NCBI RefSeq assembly: GCF_037646345.1
Contig: NZ_JBBEWR010000013.1
Coordinates: 87,240-151,239, forward strand
Direction: 5' to 3'
Length of the DNA stretch: 64,000 nt
DNA from: Ascidiimonas aurantiaca
GTDB taxonomy: Bacteria; Bacteroidota; Bacteroidia; Flavobacteriales; Flavobacteriaceae
A program made the position numbers and the translations under genes. Within the stretch, counting starts at the first letter, position 1; each line of letters opens with the position of its first letter. The notes under the pieces are model-generated. The model ran no database searches. It saw only the letters and a program-made list of their open reading frames with translations, and had not been told where the DNA came from. Shown here one piece after another: positions 44,285-52,692 of this stretch.

Positions 44285-47200
44285 ATGAAAGAAGTACAGA
44301 ATATATTTTCACTTTTACGAAAGAAAGGCATTATACCTTCTATAGATACTTCCGGGAAGCATTTAAAACTAACAGGGAACGTTAGTAATCTTTCCCATGA
44401 AGAAAAAGAAGCTATTACACATTACAAAAATGAGATCCTTTCAGCACTTTCAAAAAGTAACGGGCAGGTATCTTCTGTAATTAAAAAAGCCCCTGAAAGG
44501 TCTGATTATCCATTATCTCCCGGACAATGGAGAATGTGGGTACTTAGCCAGTTCAAGCAGGGAACGACAGCCTATAATATGACGGGTGTTTTTCGTCTGG
44601 AAGGGAAGCTTTCTCCTGAAAAACTGGAACAGGCGTTTATTATGCTCATAGAAAAGTATGAAATATTAAGAACATCTTTTATAAAAACAGATATTGAGCA
44701 GGTGAGGCAGGTAATAACTCCCTTACATAAATTATCATTCGCTTTGCCAATAGAAAACCTTAGCGATCAAAATCAATCAGAAACTCATGTTTTGGCGCTG
44801 GCAAAAATACATTCGCAAACGGTTTTTGATCTTACGGAAGCCCCCTTGCTAAAGGCAAAACTTTATAAGTATAAAGAGAACAAATGGATATTTGCCTATG
44901 TAATGCACCATATTATTGCAGACGGCTGGTCAATAGCCATTTTTATGAAAGAGTTGATGGCGTTTTACAAAGCTTTGATAACAGAGACCCATACCACTTT
45001 TGAGCCTCTTGATTTACAGTATAAAGATTATGTGCACTGGCTAGAGAGTGAGGAGGTGCAGAAGCGCTGGGATACACAAAAAAAGTATTGGCTTTCAAAA
45101 TTTAAAAATCCCCTTCCTGTACTTAACCTCACAGGCGATTATACGCGTCCGCCTGTAAAAACCTTTAACGGTGCTAGAGTGACCGCTTATCTCGATCAAA
45201 CCCTTGCAAACAATTTTCAAACTTTGTGTAACCGGCAAAAAACCACACTTTTTTCCGGATTATTAACACTGGTATATATCCTACTTTACAAATACACCGC
45301 TCAAAAAGACATAGTTATAGGGACGCCGGTGGCGGGAAGAACCTACAAAGTACTGGAGGAACAAATAGGACTTTTTATCAATACATTGCCCCTTCGAGCC
45401 ACTTTTGGAGAAACCGATAGCTTTTCTCAACTATTAGGAACAGTAACCCGTAATACACTGGAAGCTTTTGAACACCAGGAGTATCCTTTTGATACTCTTT
45501 TAGATGCGATTGAACTAAAAAGGGATCCGGGAAGAAATCCGCTTTTTGATGTATTGGTAATTCTTCAAAACAATGAAAGATACGATCTTAATTCAGTAGG
45601 AGAAGAACTGCATATTACCCATTTGGGAGAAGAAGTGGTAACCAGCAAACTGGATTTGCAATTTGATTTTACACAAAAAGAAAACAGACTTGAAATAGCA
45701 CTTACTTATAATACCGACATATATTCAAAAGAAACTGCCATAAGGTTCACAGAACACTTGCAAAATCTTATAAAGGGTGTACTCGTTGAGCCGGAAAAAC
45801 CAATTAGGGAGCTTCATATGCTCTCAGAAAAAGAAAAACAGGAATTACTTTCCTGTCAAGGTGCCCGGGTTCCTCTAAAAGCGGAAAAGAGTACTTTAAT
45901 AGCAATGCTGGAAAGACCATTAAAGACCATGCCTGAAGCCCCGGCGGTATTATCTGGCGATCGCATTATGAGTTACCAGGAGTTGCATCAAGAAGCCAAC
46001 CGGTTATCGCATTTTTTACATTCGTCACTGGCTCTGGCTCCTGAAGATCGTATAGCAGTGAAGCTTCCACGTGATGAATGGCTTCTTATTTCATTATTGG
46101 CCGTTCTTAAAGCGGGATGTGCCTATGTACCTGTTGATACTACTTATCCTCAAGAGAGGGTAGCGTATATAGAAAAAGACAGTGGCTGTAAGTTTACCAT
46201 AGATGAAGAGTGTCTCGAGAAATACAGAACCGTACGTGATACACTGGAGACTACATCTCCCAAACATAAAATAACCTCCTCGCAATTGGCGTATATTATT
46301 TATACTTCCGGTTCTACAGGGCTTCCCAAAGGTGTGATGATAGAGCATCGCAATGTAGTTGCTTTTCTGGACTGGGCCGAAGAAGAGTTTGATCATGAAA
46401 CTTTTGAGGTGGTTTATGCAACTACCTCTCATTGTTTTGACCTTTCGGTTTTTGAGTTTTTCTTTCCTTTAAGTATAGGAAAAAAAGTAAGGATACTTGA
46501 TAATGCTCTTAGCATTAAAGACGGGCTCGCTCAGGATACCGGGGTACTTATTAATACAGTTCCTTCGGCATTAACTATGCTTTTGGACACTCATGTTTCA
46601 TTTTCCGGTGTGAGAGTTCTCAATGTAGCGGGAGAGCCTTTTCCCCCGGCACTCACCGGCAGGTTGCCACTATCAGAAATAGAAGTTCGCAATCTTTACG
46701 GGCCATCAGAAGATACTACGTACAGTACTTGCTTCAGGATTGACAAACCCTGTAAAAACTCAGTACCTATTGGCCGGCCCATTAAAAACACCAGTGCTTA
46801 TGTACTTTCAGAACATATGGAGTTGCTCCCCAAAGGTGCTGTGGGGGAGTTGTATCTTTCAGGAGAAGGTATTAGCAGAGGTTATTTTAAAAGAGACGCG
46901 CTTACTGATGCTGTGTTTGTACAGAATCCTTTTATGCCTGAAGAACTCATGTACCGCACCGGTGACCTTGTGAAATGGTTACCCGATGGAAATCTGGCTT
47001 TTTTAGGGAGGAAAGATAATCAGGTAAAGATAAGAGGGTATCGTATCGAGCCCGGAGAGATAGAACAGGCATTAATATCTCTGGAAAGTATAGAACAGGC
47101 AGTGATTACTGTATCTGAGTTTAACCATGAGAAAGTATTAGTGGCTTATATTTCTGCCAACGGGGAAATTAATGTTTCTGATATAAAAGCAGAATTAGGC

Positions 47201-47614
47201 AAAAAGCTCCCTTCATATATGCAGCCCGCCCACTTTGTAAAAGTGAAAGAGTTTCCGCTCACTTCAAATGGTAAGATAGATCGTAAAAACTTACCAGGAG
47301 TTGAAGAAGAAGACAGACTGAAGAGCCCATACGTAGCCCCTAGAAACCATACTGAAGCACAACTGGCAGAACTTTGGCAGAACGAATTAGGAATAGAAAA
47401 AGTGGGAGTCACTGACAATTTTTTCCATCTGGGAGGACACAGTCTGAAAGCCACTAAAATATTGTCACTCATACATCAAGAATTCGATACCAAAATAGAT
47501 ATGGATACCTTGTTTGAGAGCCCCACCATTGAGGCACTGGCCCTTGATATAGAAAATTCCCAATGGTTAAAAAAATCAGGAGAAACTACGAAAACCAAAA
47601 AAGTAATTATTTGA
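44285..47614 (+). CDS. NRPS, module 3 (docking-C-A-PCP)
   Basis: A 1109-residue single-module synthetase: TubC-type docking domain (1-58), condensation domain (HHIIADG, H208-H209), adenylation domain (~541-1000; IYTSGSTGLPKG, NLYGPSEDTTYST, RTGD) and carrier domain (S1053 in LGGHSL). The specificity residues D-L-F-N-N-A-L-T-Y are identical to module 1, and so is the text around them (CFDLSVFE, NTVPS). The two modules therefore probably add the same small amino acid (Gly or Ala) and may stem from a duplication. The tail TKTKKVII resembles a docking strand. A 149-bp gap, the longest within the NRPS gene run, separates it from the next gene. Confidence 0.93.
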   Translation: MKEVQNIFSLLRKKGIIPSIDTSGKHLKLTGNVSNLSHEEKEAITHYKNEILSALSKSNGQVSSVIKKAPERSDYPLSPGQWRMWVLSQFKQGTTAYNMTGVFRLEGKLSPEKLEQAFIMLIEKYEILRTSFIKTDIEQVRQVITPLHKLSFALPIENLSDQNQSETHVLALAKIHSQTVFDLTEAPLLKAKLYKYKENKWIFAYVMHHIIADGWSIAIFMKELMAFYKALITETHTTFEPLDLQYKDYVHWLESEEVQKRWDTQKKYWLSKFKNPLPVLNLTGDYTRPPVKTFNGARVTAYLDQTLANNFQTLCNRQKTTLFSGLLTLVYILLYKYTAQKDIVIGTPVAGRTYKVLEEQIGLFINTLPLRATFGETDSFSQLLGTVTRNTLEAFEHQEYPFDTLLDAIELKRDPGRNPLFDVLVILQNNERYDLNSVGEELHITHLGEEVVTSKLDLQFDFTQKENRLEIALTYNTDIYSKETAIRFTEHLQNLIKGVLVEPEKPIRELHMLSEKEKQELLSCQGARVPLKAEKSTLIAMLERPLKTMPEAPAVLSGDRIMSYQELHQEANRLSHFLHSSLALAPEDRIAVKLPRDEWLLISLLAVLKAGCAYVPVDTTYPQERVAYIEKDSGCKFTIDEECLEKYRTVRDTLETTSPKHKITSSQLAYIIYTSGSTGLPKGVMIEHRNVVAFLDWAEEEFDHETFEVVYATTSHCFDLSVFEFFFPLSIGKKVRILDNALSIKDGLAQDTGVLINTVPSALTMLLDTHVSFSGVRVLNVAGEPFPPALTGRLPLSEIEVRNLYGPSEDTTYSTCFRIDKPCKNSVPIGRPIKNTSAYVLSEHMELLPKGAVGELYLSGEGISRGYFKRDALTDAVFVQNPFMPEELMYRTGDLVKWLPDGNLAFLGRKDNQVKIRGYRIEPGEIEQALISLESIEQAVITVSEFNHEKVLVAYISANGEINVSDIKAELGKKLPSYMQPAHFVKVKEFPLTSNGKIDRKNLPGVEEEDRLKSPYVAPRNHTEAQLAELWQNELGIEKVGVTDNFFHLGGHSLKATKILSLIHQEFDTKIDMDTLFESPTIEALALDIENSQWLKKSGETTKTKKVII

Positions 47615-47763
47615 TCCTCAGAGTTCTCATAATTTAAATCAAACCACTATAAAATTATCTTTTTGGCGCTAATGGCGTTCAGCATGCTTGTGCTATGATA
47701 AATTTTAAGCCAGCAGCTAAAAAGAAAAAAACAACCAAAAACACCCATTAAAACTTTATATCA

Positions 47764-50700
47764 ATGAAAAGCATAGCTTATCTGGTTAAAGAACTTAGAG
47801 AAAAAGGAATTCAACTACGCGTAACCGGTGAAAATCTGGAAATATCTCATTCGTCAGAAGAAATAGATGCCCATACCCTTTCACAACTAAAAGACCATAA
47901 AGAGGAGTTACTCACGTATTTAAAGTCTTTTAATACTAATAAAAGTTTTGTTCAGATCCCAAGAGTAGAAGAAGCTGAAAGCTATCCAATTTCTGATGCC
48001 CAAAAACGATTATGGGTATTGTGTCAGTTTGAAGAAAGTTCGGTGGCCTATAACATACCTTCTCAAATAAAACTTGACGGGAGCTATGATCTCGAACTAT
48101 TTAAAAAGGCCATTTATAAAGTGGTACAAAGGCATGAAATACTGAGAACCGTTTTTAAAGAGGATGCTACCGGAGAAATACGTCAGTGGATCATTCCTTT
48201 TGAAGATCTTCAGTTTGAGATAGGCTATCACGATTTCAAACAAGGAGGCATTACAGAGGCAAATACTTTTATGGAAAAAGATACTCTGCAGCCCTTTCAT
48301 CTTGATAAAGGGCCATTATTCAGAGCAGCTCTGTTACAAATAACCCGGGATCAATACGTGTTTTACTACAATATGCATCACATAATAAGTGACGGGTGGT
48401 CTATGCAGGTATTGGCTAATGATGTATTTACCTTTTATGAAAAGCTAAAAGAAGAAAAAGAACCTGTTTTACCGCAGCTTAAAATACAGTATAGAGATTA
48501 TACGGTCTGGCAACTGGCGCAGTTGGAAAACGAAGAATCTAAGACCCATAAAGCCTACTGGAAAGATCTTTTCAGAGAAACCATAACTCCCATAAGCTTA
48601 CCGTCATCTAAAAAAAGGCCTTCACTTAAAACAAATACGGGGGCTACTCTTACCATGTTAATTTCCGAAGATATAGGAAAAGCACTAAAAACCTATACTC
48701 AGGATCAGGGAGGGACTATTTTTATGGGGCTTTTAGCCGTACTCAAATCATTGTTGTACCGATATACTTTTCAAAAAGACCTGGTAGTAGGAACCGCTAT
48801 TGCAGGAAGAGAACATGCCGACCTGAAAAATCAGATCGGATTTTACGTGAATACATTAGCACTAAGAAATGTGATAGCACCTGAGGATTCGTTCAATACT
48901 TTTTTCCGGAAAGTAAAAGAGAATACGCTCAATGCCTACAGGCATCAGAACTATCCTTTTGACAGGCTGGTAGAAGATCTGGATATAAAAAGGAACGTAA
49001 GCAGAAATCCGGTATTTGACATCATGATGATCTTTCAAAACCTGAGTGAAGATATCCAGGTTCCTGAAGAAGAAAGCAACGCACTTAACCAGGTAGTCCC
49101 TAAAGGGAAAAGTGCTCCCAAATTTGATATCGATATCGATTTTCAAATGTTGGGAGACCAGTTACATTTTGAGCTGAGCTATAATTCCGATGTCTATGAA
49201 GATGAAATGATGCAGTCATTTATGAACCATTTCAGACAGTTACTGGTTCGTGTATTAGAAAACCCTGAGACCAAAATTAAAAATGTGGATTTCCTTACAC
49301 AAGAGGAAAAAGCTGAATTGCTTTTCGATTTTAACAAAACAAAAGCAGCATACCCCAGGTACAGGTCTATTATAAAGATGTTTGCAGAACAGGTACACAA
49401 AACTCCGGATTTTATAGCAATTATTACAGAAAAACAACGCCTTACCTATTATGAACTCAACAAGATTTCAGATCGCTATGCTGCGTACCTGAGCAAGATC
49501 TTGAACGTGAAAAAAGGGGATAATGTAGTAGTACTGCTCGATCATGATGAGCATTTGATGCCTGTACTGTTAGCCATTAAGAAAATAGGGGCTGTGTACG
49601 TTCCCGTAGATCCTAAAACTCCCAAAAGCAGAGTTGACTATATTATTAAAGACAGTAACAGTACAGCATTTATAGACGGGATAGCGGTAGATGATATGGC
49701 TTCCTGGAATGCTTTTGAGAACGATGGTTTTACTTACAATTATAATGAAGATCACGATATAGAATTCATTATTTATACCTCCGGCTCAACCGGATATCCC
49801 AAAGGAGTTTTAATTACATCATCGGGTGTAAATAATCGCCTTAACTGGATGTGGAATAAGTATCCTTTTACCGAGGGAGAAGTGTGCTGTGCCAAAACCT
49901 CTATAAGTTTTGTAGATCATATATGGGAGCTTTACGGGCCTCTTTTACAGGGAATCCCTTTAGTATTTTACAAAAAAGAGCAGCTACTTGATATCCCGTC
50001 ATTTATTAAAAGTCTGTACACCCATCAAGTTTCACGCATTGTGCTGGTGCCTTCTCTTTTAAAAGAGATTATTTCACACAGAGAGCTTGCCGAAGAAAGT
50101 CTGGCGCAGCTTAAAATATGGATAAGTAGTGGAGAAGTACTTAGAAAAAGTGATGTAGAAAAATTTTATTCGGTTTTCCACAGCAAAGATGTTCGCCTTA
50201 TTAATATTTACGGATCTACCGAAGTAACTGCAGATGCCACTTACTATGACACTTATGATGAGTATAATAAATACAAAGATTTCGCTCTTTTTGAACATTC
50301 GGCAAAAGAGCGTATAGACAAACTGATATCCTCTCATGAGTATTCTGAAAAGATAGTAGCTTCTACCTGGGAAGAACTTTTAGAAGATAGTGATTTTTTA
50401 AGAGTGTCTTCTGAGTCTGATATGACTATTGATGCTTATTTAGACTTTTTACATGAAAAGATTGTACCTAATACGGTTAATGTAGGAGCCACTTCTTTCG
50501 TAGGGCATATGGCGAGTCGTATTCCCGCTATTTTCAGAGAAATTAATGCGTTAGTGGTTACCCTTAATCAAAACCAGGTAAAGATAGAAACCTCTATGGT
50601 ATCTACATTAATAGAGAGGCAGGTAATAGGGATCTTTCACAACCTTGTATATCAAAACCCTCCGCAATTTTACAGTCAATATGTACAATCACCTAATAAT

Positions 50701-52692
50701 GCTTTAGGAGTTGTTACCAATGGGGGTACCATGTCTAATTTAATGGCGCTTAACTATGCATTGAACAATGCTTTAGGACCCAAAGCAGCATTTCAAGGTG
50801 TTAAAAAAGAAGGGCTGGTAAAAGCACTGGACTTTTACGGGTATAAAGGCATAGTCCTGTTGGGGTCTTCCTGGTGCCATTATTCTTTCGATAAGGCTTT
50901 AAAGTTCATGGGGTTAGGGCAGGATGCCTTTGTGCCGTTGGATTTTGAAGGTAAAACCGATAAAGAGATCCGGGAGGAACTCAACCATACCATTACCCGA
51001 TTGCAGAATGAAAAAACACTGGTATTGGGAATAGTAGGGATAGCAGGAGCAACAGAGTCGGGTAATATAGACCCGTTGGTAATACTCGGGGAAAAGGCAA
51101 AAGAATTTGGTATTCATTATCATATAGATGCTGCATTTGGAGGCGGCTTTCTGGTAGAAGATACCCTTAGAAAGAAATTTGAAGGAATAGCCCTTGCCCA
51201 TTCGGTTTCTATATGTGCGCACAAACAGTTTTATATGCCTATTGGCCTGAGCGTATGTCTCTTCAAAGACCCTTCATTTGCCAATGCTTCAGAGAATAAT
51301 ACGCATTATCAGGCGCGAAAGGGAAGTTATGATCTGGGACGTTTTACCGTAGAGGGATCGCGTAATTTTATGAGTCTCATGTTACACGCAGCCTTCAGGG
51401 TTTTAGGGAAAGAAGGGTTCGCTCAGGTAATACGTCACAATTATACCTTAGCTCAGGAATTTGCCAGAATGATAGAAGAGCACCAGGAGTTTGAGCTTCT
51501 TTACAGGCCTGACCTCAATATAGTTCTCTACAGATATATTCCGATAGCGCTGCGGGGAAAACGACAGTTTACCGAAGAAGAACTTCTTTTACTGAACGAT
51601 CTTAACCGGAAAATACAAAAAGAGCAATTTAACGGTGGGGACACTTTTGTTTCCTATACCAAAATAAAACAGGCAGGGAATCACGAAAGACATCTTGTTT
51701 TCAGGGCTGTTTTTATGAATCCTTATACCAACCGGAAAGATCTCTCTTCTGTTTTGGAAGAGCAAAGGTATCTCGCTGCTAAAATTGAAAACAGACCACA
51801 TCTACCCGCCAAACTGCAACATTTTGAAAATGTTTCCATAGGCAAACCTATAGAGAACGTAAAAGTATATATACTGGATAGTTCCTTAAACCTGCTTCCG
51901 GTAGGAGTAACCGGGGAGATTTGCATTAGTGGTGATTGTGTTTCTGCAGGATATTTGCATAGTATTTCTGAAAATACCGGTCAATTTATTGAAAACCCTT
52001 TTGTAAAAGGAGAGCGTTTATTCAGGACCGGTGATATGGGACGCAGACTGTCTGACGGGAATATAGAATTTATGGGAAGAAAAGATGACCAGATCAAAAT
52101 TAGAGGTAATCGCGTAGAACCCGGCGAAATTGAAAAATGTCTTCTTGAAAAAACTGAGATAAAACAGGTAGCTGTTAAAGCGCGAACTAACGAATCTCAG
52201 GAAAATGAACTCGTAGCTTATATAGTTTCAGAAGTGAAAGAGAACCCTGCAGCTCTTAAAAAGTTGTTAGGGAAAGACCTGCCCGAGTATATGTTACCTG
52301 CTTATTTTGTTCAACTGGATGCCTTTCCTTTACTGGTAAACGGGAAACTGGATAAAAAAGCACTTCCAGACCCTGATAGTAGATCCTTTAGGGCACAACA
52401 GGAATATATACCTCCAAGTACCGAAACCGAAGAAAAAATTGTTACCATATGGCAGGAAGTGTTACAAATACATGAACCTATAGGGGTAGAAGATGATTTC
52501 TTTGAACTGGGAGGGCACAGTATAAAAGCCACAAAAGTGCTTTCCAAAATAAACCGCGAGTTTGATGTAGAAATAAACATCAAGAACCTTTTTGTTTCTC
52601 CAACCATTAAAAACCTGGCTTCTCAAATAAACTTTCTAAAACAACAGGAAAAATTGAGATCAAAAACCACACTAAACGAAATTTCACTATGA
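47764..52692 (+). CDS. NRPS, module 4: docking-C-A(PLP decarboxylase inserted)-PCP
   Basis: A 1642-residue single-module synthetase, about 530 longer than its neighbour. Order: TubC-type docking domain (1-55), condensation domain (HHIISDG, H205-H206), adenylation first part (538-828; IYTSGSTGYPKG, IYGSTEVT), inserted PLP-dependent decarboxylase (829-1353), adenylation second part (1354-1530; SIGKPIENVKVYI, GEICISG, RTGDMG, NGKLDKKALP), carrier domain (S1586). The specificity residues are V717, D718, W721, V760, I787, S789, I815, A823, D824. They match my memory of the beta-alanine code VDWVISLAD at all but one position. In A domains for beta-alanine the usual Asp of motif A4 shifts by one, as here (FVDHIW in place of FDxxxW). 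The frame is continuous with no stop, so this is a true fusion. The tail KTTLNEISL is a likely docking strand. Confidence 0.93.
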   Translation: MKSIAYLVKELREKGIQLRVTGENLEISHSSEEIDAHTLSQLKDHKEELLTYLKSFNTNKSFVQIPRVEEAESYPISDAQKRLWVLCQFEESSVAYNIPSQIKLDGSYDLELFKKAIYKVVQRHEILRTVFKEDATGEIRQWIIPFEDLQFEIGYHDFKQGGITEANTFMEKDTLQPFHLDKGPLFRAALLQITRDQYVFYYNMHHIISDGWSMQVLANDVFTFYEKLKEEKEPVLPQLKIQYRDYTVWQLAQLENEESKTHKAYWKDLFRETITPISLPSSKKRPSLKTNTGATLTMLISEDIGKALKTYTQDQGGTIFMGLLAVLKSLLYRYTFQKDLVVGTAIAGREHADLKNQIGFYVNTLALRNVIAPEDSFNTFFRKVKENTLNAYRHQNYPFDRLVEDLDIKRNVSRNPVFDIMMIFQNLSEDIQVPEEESNALNQVVPKGKSAPKFDIDIDFQMLGDQLHFELSYNSDVYEDEMMQSFMNHFRQLLVRVLENPETKIKNVDFLTQEEKAELLFDFNKTKAAYPRYRSIIKMFAEQVHKTPDFIAIITEKQRLTYYELNKISDRYAAYLSKILNVKKGDNVVVLLDHDEHLMPVLLAIKKIGAVYVPVDPKTPKSRVDYIIKDSNSTAFIDGIAVDDMASWNAFENDGFTYNYNEDHDIEFIIYTSGSTGYPKGVLITSSGVNNRLNWMWNKYPFTEGEVCCAKTSISFVDHIWELYGPLLQGIPLVFYKKEQLLDIPSFIKSLYTHQVSRIVLVPSLLKEIISHRELAEESLAQLKIWISSGEVLRKSDVEKFYSVFHSKDVRLINIYGSTEVTADATYYDTYDEYNKYKDFALFEHSAKERIDKLISSHEYSEKIVASTWEELLEDSDFLRVSSESDMTIDAYLDFLHEKIVPNTVNVGATSFVGHMASRIPAIFREINALVVTLNQNQVKIETSMVSTLIERQVIGIFHNLVYQNPPQFYSQYVQSPNNALGVVTNGGTMSNLMALNYALNNALGPKAAFQGVKKEGLVKALDFYGYKGIVLLGSSWCHYSFDKALKFMGLGQDAFVPLDFEGKTDKEIREELNHTITRLQNEKTLVLGIVGIAGATESGNIDPLVILGEKAKEFGIHYHIDAAFGGGFLVEDTLRKKFEGIALAHSVSICAHKQFYMPIGLSVCLFKDPSFANASENNTHYQARKGSYDLGRFTVEGSRNFMSLMLHAAFRVLGKEGFAQVIRHNYTLAQEFARMIEEHQEFELLYRPDLNIVLYRYIPIALRGKRQFTEEELLLLNDLNRKIQKEQFNGGDTFVSYTKIKQAGNHERHLVFRAVFMNPYTNRKDLSSVLEEQRYLAAKIENRPHLPAKLQHFENVSIGKPIENVKVYILDSSLNLLPVGVTGEICISGDCVSAGYLHSISENTGQFIENPFVKGERLFRTGDMGRRLSDGNIEFMGRKDDQIKIRGNRVEPGEIEKCLLEKTEIKQVAVKARTNESQENELVAYIVSEVKENPAALKKLLGKDLPEYMLPAYFVQLDAFPLLVNGKLDKKALPDPDSRSFRAQQEYIPPSTETEEKIVTIWQEVLQIHEPIGVEDDFFELGGHSIKATKVLSKINREFDVEINIKNLFVSPTIKNLASQINFLKQQEKLRSKTTLNEISL
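50248..51822 (+). other. embedded PLP-dependent (aspartate 1-decarboxylase-like) domain
   Basis: Residues 829-1353 of the module 4 NRPS. Signs of a group II decarboxylase: the PLP-ring His in SSWCHYSFDKAL (H1039), the pyridine-nitrogen Asp in IDAAFGGGFL (D1122), and the Schiff-base Lys in CAHKQFYMPIG (K1154). The substrate/phosphate loop is VVTNGGTMSNLMAL. The opening (TVNVGATSFVGHMASRIP, then LNQNQVKIETSM and ERQVIGIFHNL) and GSYDLGRFTVEGSRNFMSLM resemble PanP-type aspartate 1-decarboxylases more than glutamate or aromatic decarboxylases; this is from memory. All catalytic residues are present. The insertion lies between motifs A5 and A6, which is not the usual place for inserted methyltransferases. 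Confidence 0.85.

Noticed and set aside
50248..51822. PLP domain as a frameshift or misassembly fusing two genes
   Set aside because: The frame is continuous on both sides. The A domain resumes at the expected motif (SIGKPIENVKVYI) after interruption at the expected one (YGSTEVT). There is no start codon with a leader or duplicated sequence at the junctions.
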